From positions 1-8,777 of the forward strand of contig CAZSXU010000059.1 in assembly GCA_964610505.1 (NCBI GenBank): 8,777 nt of DNA, read 5' to 3'. Positions 1 through 6,534 of this stretch are shown one piece after another (position 1 is the first letter of the stretch; each line of letters opens with the position of its first letter). The position numbers were made by a program, and so were the translations under genes. The notes below the pieces were generated by a model, which made no database searches, was not told the DNA's origin, and worked only from the letters and a program-made list of their open reading frames with translations. The DNA comes from CAZSXU01 sp964610505 (GTDB lineage Bacteria; Arandabacterota; Arandabacteria; JAGLYR01).

Positions 1-173
1 CATGTCCATGTCCACCCTGAGCAGAAGTTGTAGTAGCGCAGGTGACATTGATCCTGGCGCTCTTGGGGTTCCCGAATAGGAACAGCCCCGTGGTGGGCGG
101 TTGCCTTTGGGATGGCACTGCTCTCCAGGGGCGCCAGCACAATGAGCGCAAGGGCCAGGCATGCAGTCCTCAT
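1..173 (-). CDS. Small secreted protein with YYNFCSGW motif, N-terminal part only
   Basis: The gene runs off the left edge, so 57 codons are visible. It starts at ATG 173-171 after an AGGAGG ribosome site (181-186, spacing 7). Residues 1-20 form a classic signal peptide: MRTAC, then the hydrophobic LALALIVLAPL, with a probable cut near the Ser-Ser-Ala at 18-20. The protein is therefore exported. The mature part is short and ends, as far as visible, in CHLRYYNFCSGWTWT, with two cysteines (43, 51) around an aromatic motif. I have an impression of similar YYNxCSGWxWxW proteins in Eisenbacteria/Krumholzibacteria-type genomes but cannot verify it. There is no catalytic motif in the visible part, so the function is unknown. 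An extended -10 promoter lies directly upstream. The signal peptide, ribosome site and promoter all agree, which makes this a real gene despite the truncation. Confidence 0.8.
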   Translation of the reverse strand, partial: MRTACLALALIVLAPLESSAIPKATAHHGAVPIREPQERQDQCHLRYYNFCSGWTWT

Positions 174-232
174 GTGAAATCCTCCTCGCTTGATCGTCGG
201 GAGGGAACCCGATCCCGAGGTCCCACACATCC

Positions 233-261
233 ATTCTAGCAGAGCGGGGCGGGCGACACAA
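233..261 (-). promoter_or_regulatory. Sigma70-type promoter of the small secreted protein gene
   Basis: Read on the minus strand: -35 TTGTGT (261-256), a spacer of exactly 17 bases, and -10 TAGAAT (238-233, five of six consensus bases), preceded by TGC, which gives an extended -10. Transcription should begin near 226 and leave a leader of about 53 bases. That leader contains a small TCGGGA/TCCCGA stem ahead of the AGGAGG site. Confidence 0.65.
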
Positions 262-467
262 GCCTATTCTCTGGTACCATACTTATGTCTTTTGGTATTG
301 ACGTCGTAAGGGGGCACCGATACCCATGCACTTGGAGAAACTGTACGTCTACGTCTCGGAATGACGGAGGGACGGCGAGTCAACTCCTGAAGCCCTTTGG
401 GTAAGGGCCGGAACACCCCACCGCCGAGCGAGCTGCGAGGCGGGTGATCTTCCCTCATAAACGCGTA

Positions 468-498
468 GGCGCTCCGGAGGCATTCTCTCCGGAGCGCC
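468..498 (-). terminator. Terminator-like hairpin after the C25 protease gene
   Basis: This is a perfect 12-bp inverted repeat: arm GGCGCTCCGGAG at 468-479, its complement at 487-498, and a 7-base loop. It sits about 30 bases past the stop codon of the protease gene. The sequence that follows on the minus strand (TACGCGTTTATG) has only a short T run, so it may terminate weakly or act mainly as a 3'-end stabiliser. The stem is seen directly; termination is inferred. Confidence 0.6.
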
Positions 499-520
499 GT
501 GAAATCTGTGCAATCTGTGG
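499..520 (-). repeat. Short tandem CACAGATTn motif in the 3' untranslated region
   Basis: On the minus strand the bases read CCACAGATT, GCACAGATT, TCAC: two 9-base CACAGATTn units and a partial third (CAC). The motif lies between the stop codon of the protease gene and its terminator hairpin. It resembles short CCACAGATT/CACAGATT repeats that I recall from gaps between genes in many metagenome-derived bacterial genomes. Its role is unknown. Confidence 0.5.
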
Positions 521-528
521 CTGGGCTT

Positions 529-3500
529 CTACTTCAACAGAATCATCCGCTTCACGCCCGAGAAGTCCTCGGCGTTCATGCGGCAGAAGTAGATCCCGCT
601 CGCCACGTCGCGGCCGCCGTCGTCCCTGCCGTCCCAGGTGGCTTCGTGGAAGCCGGCGGACTGCGTCCCATCGACCAGACATCTCACCTGCTGGCCGAGA
701 ATGTTGTAGACCGTCAGGGACACGTGGGATTCCCTGGGCACGGCGTACTGCACCGTCGTGACCGGGTTGAACGGATTCGGGTGGTTCTGCGCCAGGGCGA
801 ACTCCGACGGCCGGGAGGAGAACAGCACGACGTCTTCGCGCGTTCCCGTGATGGTCTCCGTTCTCAACACGACTTCGTCGACCCACCAGCCCTCGTACGT
901 CGTGTATCCGTCCGAGCCGAACCGGAACCGGAACTGCGCGGGACCGGTGAGCCCGTCCAGGTCAAACTCGGCGAACGCCCAATCCTTGAGCCCCGACCAG
1001 CACGGGGTTCCGGCGGCGAAGGGGCTGTCGGGATTGTCGATGATCGTATGCGTGTAGCCGCCGAGGGGTGTGATCTGCTGCCAGGCGCCGCCGTCCACCG
1101 AGATCTCGACGAACCCGCCGTCCCAGGCCGTGGTGGAGCTGCCCTGTTCGGCCCGCATCCGATGCCAGCACTCCAGCGTGTCCGAGCCGGTGAGGCAGAC
1201 GAACGGCGTTCGGAGTCCTCCGTCCGCGTAGTCGGCGTGGTTCCCCGGATCGCCCCCGCACTTCCAGCTGTAGGCTCCGCCGCCGTAGCTCAGGTCGTCG
1301 GTGAGGAACCATTCGTCCACGTATCCGTCGGTAACGGCCTCGTGGGTCCAGTAGCCGATCTCGGCGTCCTCGAAATCCGTGGAGAGCGGGCCCGGGATGC
1401 AAATCTCGCACGAGCCGGTTCCGACCTCTCCCGCGCTCGCCGAGAGTTCCATGGGGACGTCCAGAAAGTAAGGTGCAGGGCAGCCGTACTCGATGAAGAT
1501 CTGGAATTGCAGATCTGTCGTCCCGTCGATGTCCAGGGAATCCGCAGTCGCCGTTCCCACGACATAGGTCACGTTGGGGTCATCGGGCAGAAGTGTGCCC
1601 AGAATGTCACGGGCCATGTCGCTCCCGCTGTTGGTAACGGTGACGACCACGTCGACGTCTTCGGTCCGGTCCACGCAGCCGTTGCCGTTGCCGGACGTCG
1701 TGTCGACGACCTCGTAGGAAACCAGCGTGATCCTCGGGGCGCGCGTCTCGAAGAACAAATGGCGCACGCCGTGAGACCGGCCGGTGTCCACGGTGAGCTC
1801 CAGCTCGATTTCGTGTCCATCCGGACACCGGTTCGCGAGTTGGATCAGGTAGGGAACATCGCCGTAGGCGGATCCGTCGGCCGGCAGGGTCCCGTAGGCC
1901 GCACTGTCCGAGAGGACCTGAACGAGCGTGTCGCTTGAGGCGAGGATGGCGAAGACGTCCGCGATCTGGGTTTCTCCGACATTCTGGAGCTCCACCGAGA
2001 GTTCCACGATCTCGCCCGCTTCGATCGTCCCGTCCCCGTCCCCCGAGCTGGACCCGGCGTCGTCGTCATCCACGGCCGTGTCGGAACAAATCACGAAGGG
2101 ATCCCCGGAGGTCTGGATCGTGACCGTCTCTTCGGTCGTGAGATGGTTGTGGGCGGAGACGACGAGGGTCCCCGTGCCCGTGCCCGTCGGACTGGGGTCC
2201 AGGTAGACCCGCCCGGACTCGTTGGTTGTCCCGACGGCGTAGACGTCGCCGTCGGCGGTGCGAAGGCATACCAACGCGTCGGCAACCGGTCCGCGTCCCG
2301 ATTCCACGAGAACCTCGTATTCGTTCTGCCCGACCCAGCAGTTGCCGTCGTGCGTGAGGGTGACCGCCACCGGCGTGTCCGTCCAGACGAGCATCTCCGG
2401 GTCGCCCAGCAGGTTGATCTCGTAGTAGCACCAGCGGTTCATGCCCATGTCGATGAAGGGAATGGCGTCCACCTTCGAATCGCTGTTGGCGACTCCGATG
2501 TTGTAGATCCCTTCACCGTACAGGGCGTCCACGTACTGCCGGTGAAAACGCTGGCTGGAGCCGTTCGTGCTCTCATGCGCTCCGTAGCCGTACCGGGTGT
2601 TTCCGATGAATGCCACCGCGCCGTTCTCGATGCCGGTGAAGGACTCCGCGATGGCGTCGCCGCCGTAGCTCCCGTCGTCCCAGCGGTTGTCGAACGAATT
2701 GTCATAGCAGCCCTGCGTGTACACGATGAAGTACGTGTGGGTGTCGCCGTCGTTCGTGAATCTCGATTCCACGTCGCTATTCACCATGCGCATGCAGTAG
2801 GTGACGTTCGAATGGCCCAGATGGTGGACCTGGTGCATCCCGGTATTGAGAATCGGAATGAGATCGTCCAGGTCCCATGTCGGGTTGAACGGGCCGCGGT
2901 CGTAGAGGGTATCGACCTCCGATGGATTGGGGAACCCGACGGTCGTGTGGCCGTGAGTCGACGCGCCGAGGCGAATCTCCTCCATGTAATCGCCGCCCCA
3001 GGTGGGATCGTCCCAGAGGAGCTCCCCGATCGTCATAGCGTGGGCGCATTCGGAAACGACCGGATCCTGCTGGTACTTGAGAGTCTTGTCGATGATGTTC
3101 ATGGCCTCGGTCGGGTTGTCGATCGTCATTCGGCCGACGTGGACCTCGGGAATCAGGTCCGCCTCTCCCGGTTCTCCCCACCGGCTGTCGCCGTCGGTGT
3201 TCCAGTTGCCGTCCAGCGCCCCGTAATAGAGGTCGGAAGCGATATCGTAATCGCCGCTGTCGTAGAATCCCCGATGGGGGATGAACTCGTCGTCACCGGC
3301 GAGGAGGACGTACTCGGTGCCCAGGTTCTGATAGGCCTCGATGATGTAGTTACGGATCTTGTCCTGATCGTCGTTGCCGGCGACGTTGGCCGTCAGGCTG
3401 TCCACCCGGACGATCTTCGCGGGAATCCCCTTCCCGGTTTTGAAATCCGCCAGATCCTGGAGGATGGAGACATAGGAATCGTCTGTGATGATGAGATAGG

Positions 3501-4218
3501 GATAGGTGTCGATGCTTCGGTCGCCCTCCTTGGATTGCGGCAGGAGATTGACGTACGCGTGCTCGGCTCCCGGGTTGTCGATCAGGCGGGCCACCCGCCC
3601 GAGCGCGGGGGCGTCACCGCGGAACATGGCGGACTGCCCCAGGCGGCACTCCGCCGACGGGGCCGTGTGAATTCTCAGCTCCAGGCTCTCGTAGTACGCC
3701 AGCGCTCCCGTACTGGGGGTGTACTCCACCGGGTAGAGTCGGACGAACGCGATGTCGCAGCCGTTTGCGCGCTCGGTCGTGACATGGACCGCCACGGCGG
3801 GCGGGTAGGCCGCGGGTGAACCGTAGATCAGAGGATCCGGTTCCGTCGGCCGGAAAGGCCCGGGCCGGCTCAACGGATATTCCTTCTGGCCCGGAGCTAC
3901 CCGATGTTTGCCCGGAAGCAGGCGGCGCGCTCCGGCAATGGCCTCGACCTCCACAACCACCTCTCCCGGAGGGAGAAGAACCTTGGCGCCCTGAATCGGC
4001 AGAAGAGGCTCACCCGGATTGGCGACCTCGGGAAGACCCGTCATGTGAACGTAGGTGATGCCTCCGGCGGTTTCGATGCCGGGTTCGGGGAAGGTATAGA
4101 TCTGGCTGACCACGCTCGCGTGGGCGGGAGTGCTGAGCATTGCGGCCACCACCAGCGAGAATGCGATCCGAGCGAATGGAAACGAAGTGAGACGCGTGTC
4201 CTTGGGAACGCACTTCAT
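529..4218 (-). CDS. Secreted gingipain-like C25 cysteine protease with T9SS/FlgD-type C-terminal domain
   Basis: A secreted protease of 1229 residues. ATG 4218 is chosen because AGGAGG (4225-4230) lies 6 bases upstream; the frame also opens 11 codons earlier at a TTG, which has no such support. Domains: signal peptide 1-34 ending in AHA; gingipain propeptide-like region about 35-235; C25 catalytic domain about 238-615, starting at YPYLIITDD and ending at LLGDPEMLVW. It keeps the expected dyad, His469 in HHLGHSN and Cys504 in YTQGCYDNSF, 35 residues apart. Next come an Ig-like domain (about 625-700), two CARDB-like beta domains (about 705-825 and 828-935, each with an acidic or Asn/Gly-rich loop), an immune-inhibitor-A-like beta sandwich (about 945-1120) and a C-terminal FlgD/T9SS type A-like domain (1139-1229, NHPNPFNP to KRMILLK). 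It probably crosses the outer membrane by type IX secretion and degrades extracellular protein. Family assignment is firm; the substrate is unknown. Confidence 0.93.
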   Translation of the reverse strand: MKCVPKDTRLTSFPFARIAFSLVVAAMLSTPAHASVVSQIYTFPEPGIETAGGITYVHMTGLPEVANPGEPLLPIQGAKVLLPPGEVVVEVEAIAGARRLLPGKHRVAPGQKEYPLSRPGPFRPTEPDPLIYGSPAAYPPAVAVHVTTERANGCDIAFVRLYPVEYTPSTGALAYYESLELRIHTAPSAECRLGQSAMFRGDAPALGRVARLIDNPGAEHAYVNLLPQSKEGDRSIDTYPYLIITDDSYVSILQDLADFKTGKGIPAKIVRVDSLTANVAGNDDQDKIRNYIIEAYQNLGTEYVLLAGDDEFIPHRGFYDSGDYDIASDLYYGALDGNWNTDGDSRWGEPGEADLIPEVHVGRMTIDNPTEAMNIIDKTLKYQQDPVVSECAHAMTIGELLWDDPTWGGDYMEEIRLGASTHGHTTVGFPNPSEVDTLYDRGPFNPTWDLDDLIPILNTGMHQVHHLGHSNVTYCMRMVNSDVESRFTNDGDTHTYFIVYTQGCYDNSFDNRWDDGSYGGDAIAESFTGIENGAVAFIGNTRYGYGAHESTNGSSQRFHRQYVDALYGEGIYNIGVANSDSKVDAIPFIDMGMNRWCYYEINLLGDPEMLVWTDTPVAVTLTHDGNCWVGQNEYEVLVESGRGPVADALVCLRTADGDVYAVGTTNESGRVYLDPSPTGTGTGTLVVSAHNHLTTEETVTIQTSGDPFVICSDTAVDDDDAGSSSGDGDGTIEAGEIVELSVELQNVGETQIADVFAILASSDTLVQVLSDSAAYGTLPADGSAYGDVPYLIQLANRCPDGHEIELELTVDTGRSHGVRHLFFETRAPRITLVSYEVVDTTSGNGNGCVDRTEDVDVVVTVTNSGSDMARDILGTLLPDDPNVTYVVGTATADSLDIDGTTDLQFQIFIEYGCPAPYFLDVPMELSASAGEVGTGSCEICIPGPLSTDFEDAEIGYWTHEAVTDGYVDEWFLTDDLSYGGGAYSWKCGGDPGNHADYADGGLRTPFVCLTGSDTLECWHRMRAEQGSSTTAWDGGFVEISVDGGAWQQITPLGGYTHTIIDNPDSPFAAGTPCWSGLKDWAFAEFDLDGLTGPAQFRFRFGSDGYTTYEGWWVDEVVLRTETITGTREDVVLFSSRPSEFALAQNHPNPFNPVTTVQYAVPRESHVSLTVYNILGQQVRCLVDGTQSAGFHEATWDGRDDGGRDVASGIYFCRMNAEDFSGVKRMILLK

Positions 4219-4265
4219 CGATGTCCTCCTCGTGTCGGTTGATTTGTCCAAACAACGCCAAAGTT

Positions 4266-4295
4266 ATTATACCACCGAGCGTTAGGCTTTGTCAA
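4266..4295 (-). promoter_or_regulatory. Perfect-consensus sigma70-type promoter of the C25 protease gene
   Basis: On the minus strand TTGACA (4295-4290) and TATAAT (4271-4266) both match consensus at all six positions. The spacer is 18 bases, and TGG before the -10 adds an extended -10 element. Transcription should start near 4259, giving a leader of about 41 bases that carries the AGGAGG site. The promoter suggests strong housekeeping-type transcription of the protease. Confidence 0.88.
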
Positions 4296-4407
4296 TGCGA
4301 ACCTGCCGGTGCAGCGAAGGCGGAGAGAGGAATCTGAATTGGGGAGACTTGGAGTCTGCTGTGGCTTCTTGACGGAGAAACGTCACCGGCGGAGTCCGGG
4401 ATCGCCC

Positions 4408-4626
4408 CTACTCCGGGTCGCGGCGTTCGGGCGGCGCGTCGGCATCGATGTTGGAGATGAACTCCTCGATCTGCTGCATGAGGTTCTCGTGGGGCGTGTT
4501 CACGGTAAGAGCGTTCAGCCGCGGGTCGACGTCGATCTGGATCGTGTAGGATACGAGGCCGAGGTTCTCGATCCGCTTCCGCGCCTCCTCGGCGTCGACG
4601 TGTTTCAGGTAGAAGGTTTTCAGCAT
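4408..4626 (-). CDS. Stand-alone secretin N1-like domain protein
   Basis: A 72-residue protein. Residues 2-61 follow the secretin N-domain pattern (Pfam Secretin_N): an opening beta strand LKTFYLKHVDAEEARKRI, then IDVDPRLNALTVNTPHEN, then the helix LMQQIEEFISNID. In type II/III secretion and type IV pilus secretins this KH-like fold is one of several periplasmic ring domains. Here it stands alone, with no signal peptide, no membrane segment and no pore domain, and ends in an acidic/proline tail. I chose ATG 4626 because a promoter at 4682-4710 would start transcription close to the alternative GTG at 4674. The ribosome site is weak (AGGGG, about 8 bases upstream). It may be a cytoplasmic adaptor or a remnant of a secretin. 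The domain match is by eye. Confidence 0.65.
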   Translation of the reverse strand: MLKTFYLKHVDAEEARKRIENLGLVSYTIQIDVDPRLNALTVNTPHENLMQQIEEFISNIDADAPPERRDPE

Positions 4627-4681
4627 GGGTGAAGCCCCTATTCTGGAGTTGCTTCCGATTGTGCCGACCCTCACGGCAGAG

Positions 4682-4710
4682 AGTATCCGACAAGTCGCCG
4701 GGCATGTAAA
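4682..4710 (-). promoter_or_regulatory. Likely sigma70-type promoter of the secretin-domain gene
   Basis: On the minus strand: TTTACA (4710-4705, five of six), a 17-base spacer, and GATACT (4687-4682, four of six). The predicted start of transcription, near 4675, leaves about 50 bases before ATG 4626. This argues against the upstream GTG at 4674 as the translation start. Confidence 0.5.
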
Positions 4711-4754
4711 GCGAAAAGCGAGGACGGGAGAACGGGGGCAAAGGGAGGAGCACG

Positions 4755-4790
4755 ATGGAAGAGGGGGGTTCGCACGCTTTCAAGACTTGA
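4755..4790 (+). other. Possible 11-codon leader ORF upstream of the PycTM-like gene
   Basis: A minimal frame, MEEGGSHAFKT then TGA, starts at ATG 4755 and is preceded by GGGAGG (4743-4748) at 6 bases, a better ribosome site than most genes here have. It lies in a purine-rich stretch 80 bases ahead of the next gene. Two small stems follow it: GCCCT/AGGGC near 4795-4811, and GCGGGG (4834-4839) with CCCCGC (4849-4854). It could be a regulatory leader peptide or chance. No good plus-strand promoter was found upstream. Confidence 0.2.
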
Positions 4791-4869
4791 CGGGCCCTAT
4801 CCTCACAGGGCAAACTGGCACGGAACGGTAGGGGCGGGGGTGGTGAAACCCCGCAGATTGGGAGGAAGA

Positions 4870-5427
4870 ATGTCCTCGGATCGATTCTCGGTCGTTTTCA
4901 GGATTCTCGACAACGAGACCCGTCTTCTCGAGAGGGCCGATCAGAAGGCCATCTCGCTGCTCTCCATCCTCGGCGTGTTTATGGTCTTCTTCATCGTCTA
5001 CTACCGGCTGGTTCCCGTCAACACTTTCACCGTCGTCGTCGTCACCGTCTACTTCAGCCTCGCGATGTTCGCCATCTGGAACCTGATCATGGTCGTCCGC
5101 CCCCGGGTCGAGAAAACGCCGGAACCCGATCCGGAACAGCCGCGAGTCCCGTCCGGTGCCGACCCGACTTTCTTTCAGGGGATCTGCAGGTACCCGAGCG
5201 CTTCCGCGTACCGAGATTCCCTGGAGGCCGTTTCCGGCGACGATGAAGCGATCATGGATGTCTACACCCGGCAGATCTACACGCTGGCCCGGATCAACGC
5301 GGCCAAGTACAAGTATATCCAGCGGGGCGTCATCCTGGTGATCGGGGCGTTGGCGGCCGAGCTGGTTCTGATCGCGTATCTGTTCACCAGCTACCTGGGA
5401 GTCGAATGGATGCCGTCGCTCGGGTGA
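4870..5427 (+). CDS. Three-helix membrane protein, Pycsar effector-like (PycTM/DUF5706 family)
   Basis: A 185-residue membrane protein. ATG 4870 is used because GGAGG sits 4 bases upstream; an earlier in-frame GTG (4840) lies inside a hairpin (4834-4854). Two membrane segments (about 28-49 and 52-76) are followed by a soluble region (about 77-150) and a third segment (about 152-175). The features that recall the Pycsar membrane effector family are the N-terminal ERADQKAISLLSILG, just before helix 1, and YTRQIYTLARINAAKYKYI, just before helix 3. In Pycsar phage defence such proteins respond to cyclic CMP or UMP from a cyclase and disrupt the inner membrane. No cyclase is encoded in this window, so a defence role is only possible; many members of the family stand alone. 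The next gene, 122 bases on, has its own promoter. Confidence 0.65.
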   Translation: MSSDRFSVVFRILDNETRLLERADQKAISLLSILGVFMVFFIVYYRLVPVNTFTVVVVTVYFSLAMFAIWNLIMVVRPRVEKTPEPDPEQPRVPSGADPTFFQGICRYPSASAYRDSLEAVSGDDEAIMDVYTRQIYTLARINAAKYKYIQRGVILVIGALAAELVLIAYLFTSYLGVEWMPSLG

Positions 5428-5461
5428 GGTTCCGGTGAAAGCTCCGGTCGGAAATTGAGGT

Positions 5462-5490
5462 TTGACGGGAGAACGGCCGCCCCGTATACT
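5462..5490 (+). promoter_or_regulatory. Strong sigma70-type promoter of the nucleoside kinase gene
   Basis: TTGACG (5462-5467, five of six), a 17-base spacer and TATACT (5485-5490, five of six). Transcription should start near 5497, inside or at the base of the hairpin at 5494-5526. The kinase gene can therefore be expressed independently of the membrane protein gene before it. Confidence 0.75.
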
Positions 5491-5493
5491 GCC

Positions 5494-5526
5494 GGGAGCG
5501 GCGCGGGAGCGCGCCCCTGCTCTCCC
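5494..5526 (+). promoter_or_regulatory. GC-rich hairpin at the start of the kinase transcript
   Basis: GGCGCG (5500-5505) pairs with CGCGCC (5510-5515) around a GGAG loop, and an outer GGGAGC (5494-5499) can pair with GCTCTCCC (5519-5526) allowing small bulges. With transcription starting near 5497 the structure would sit at the 5' end of the messenger, where it could stabilise it. It could also be the terminator of the preceding gene, but there is no T run after it. Confidence 0.4.
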
Positions 5527-5549
5527 GACCGGTCGCAGAGAGGTGAGCC

Positions 5550-6257
5550 ATGGACGTATCCCAGTTTTTCGTGATCACGGGACCCATCGCCTCCGGGAAA
5601 TCGACGATCGGGTTCCGCGTGGCCGAAGAGAGCCGCTTCCGGTTCTTTCCCGAAGATGTAGACAGTGCCCTCCTGGATCGTGAGGTTCTGGCCCGATACT
5701 ACCGAGCCGTTGAACTCTTTGAGCGGCTCAAGAACAGCGACGCCGCCGGGTCCCGGGCCGCACGGGACGAAGCCCGGCAACACGTGTACGAGACCCAAGT
5801 TCATTTCATTCGCAAGCGGTCGGAGATACTCAAGCGAATCGTGGCCGAGGGTACGCGCGGCGTCGTCGAGCGGCACCCGTGGGACGACATTCACATCTTC
5901 TCGCGGCGAAACGTCAACTACGGCCTTCTCACCGGGGATCAATTCGAAGCCATCTACCGGCTTGCAGAAGCCGAACTTCGCGGGATCCCCCCTCCTCGCG
6001 TCATGGTGTTCCTGTCCGCCAGGCCTCAGAATCTCCGCGCGAGAATCAAGAAGCGCGGGCGGGTACAGGAGAAAGATCTACTCTCGCCCGAGAATCCCTA
6101 CCTCGAGGAGATTGCCGGGCTGTACGAGGATTGGTACGGCATGTACGACGGAGAGAAGTTCCGCGTCGAAACCGATGGCATCGGGGAGGGCGAAGTGGTT
6201 GCCCGGATCGCCGGGGAACTTCGGGAGCGGGGCGTGGCCCTCGTGAACGTCGGGTAG
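5550..6257 (+). CDS. Deoxynucleoside kinase-like P-loop enzyme
   Basis: A 235-residue cytoplasmic enzyme that probably phosphorylates deoxynucleosides, a salvage reaction using ATP. Visible motifs follow the dNK family order: P-loop GPIASGKST at 11-19; an acidic FFPEDVD at 32-38, where the family has its catalytic Glu; ERHPWDD at 108-114, corresponding to the family's Glu-Arg motif; VMVFLSARPQNLRARIKKRGR at 151-171, the last strand and the Arg-rich lid; then the helix PYLEEIAGLYEDWY. Length is normal for bacterial members (about 200-230). ATG 5550 follows AGAGGTGAGCC. The enzyme has its own promoter, so linkage to the PycTM-like gene upstream may be accidental. Substrate preference cannot be read from the sequence, and another nucleoside or nucleotide kinase function remains possible. 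Confidence 0.78.
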   Translation: MDVSQFFVITGPIASGKSTIGFRVAEESRFRFFPEDVDSALLDREVLARYYRAVELFERLKNSDAAGSRAARDEARQHVYETQVHFIRKRSEILKRIVAEGTRGVVERHPWDDIHIFSRRNVNYGLLTGDQFEAIYRLAEAELRGIPPPRVMVFLSARPQNLRARIKKRGRVQEKDLLSPENPYLEEIAGLYEDWYGMYDGEKFRVETDGIGEGEVVARIAGELRERGVALVNVG

Positions 6258-6297
6258 GCTCGGACTCGCGCGAGCCGGTCGGGATTCACCGGCCGAC
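6257..6297 (+). terminator. Hairpins after the nucleoside kinase gene
   Basis: GGCTCG (6257-6262) pairs with CGAGCC (6271-6276) directly at the stop codon, and a second stem GTCGG/CCGAC (6278-6282 with 6293-6297) follows. No T run is present, so rho-independent termination is uncertain. The next 137 bases, up to the promoter at 6435, show nothing recognisable. Confidence 0.3.
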
Positions 6298-6434
6298 GAG
6301 GATCGCGTTGAATATCCTCGCACGCCGGGGTCAGGTTTGCCCTCTCGCTCCGGCATTCCTGCTGTGGAAGATACGGCGGCCCGAATTCCCAGTATGGTTG
6401 AACGCAATGAGATCATTGCTTGCGCGGTTAAGGC

Positions 6435-6463
6435 TTGCCATTCTGACAGAACTTGGGCAGAAT
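6435..6463 (+). promoter_or_regulatory. Candidate promoter for the 6535-8096 gene pair
   Basis: TTGCCA (6435-6440, five of six), a 17-base spacer and CAGAAT (6458-6463, four of six). Transcription near 6470 would give a leader of about 65 bases before the AGGAGG site of the next gene. It is the best match in the 277-base gap, but not a strong one. Confidence 0.4.
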
Positions 6464-6534
6464 GACCGCGGGGCCTCGGCGTCATTTCCCAGGACGTTGG
6501 GCGCGAGTGTGTCTGCAGAAGGAGGGAAACCGAG

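Larger units (their letters stand above)
174..528. other. Intergenic stretch between two minus-strand genes
   Basis: These 355 bases hold, from right to left in the direction of transcription, the CACAGATT tandem motif (499-520), the terminator hairpin of the protease gene (468-498), a weak GCCCTT/AAGGGC stem (392-408), and the promoter and ribosome site of the small secreted protein gene. The open frames across 264-458 have arginine-rich, low-quality translations and no ribosome site. I see no further gene between 262 and 467. Confidence 0.6.

Noticed and set aside
42..239. Plus-strand frame of 65 codons at the left edge
   Set aside because: It overlaps the opposite-strand secreted-protein gene, whose signal peptide, ribosome site and promoter are all present; the plus frame has none of these.
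499..1938. Long plus-strand open frame of 479 codons opposite the protease gene
   Set aside because: It lies entirely antisense to a well-supported C25 protease coding region. Its translation has no recognisable domain, and the openness follows from the GC-rich codon use on the other strand.
2173..2190. Short GTGCCC tandem within the protease gene
   Set aside because: It encodes the Thr-Gly run of a linker in the Ig-like domain, so it is ordinary coding repetition rather than a separate element.
2143..3819. Plus-strand open frame of 558 codons, Val/Asp/Arg/His-rich
   Set aside because: It is antisense to the catalytic domain of the protease gene, whose dyad and domain order are clear. The composition is typical of a reverse-strand shadow, and there is no ribosome site.
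4708..4770. Purine-rich tract on the plus strand, about 60 bases with few pyrimidines
   Set aside because: It is not a mirror repeat and is interrupted by several C and T bases, so a triplex or special structure is not supported. It includes the ribosome site of the small leader frame, which may explain part of the bias.
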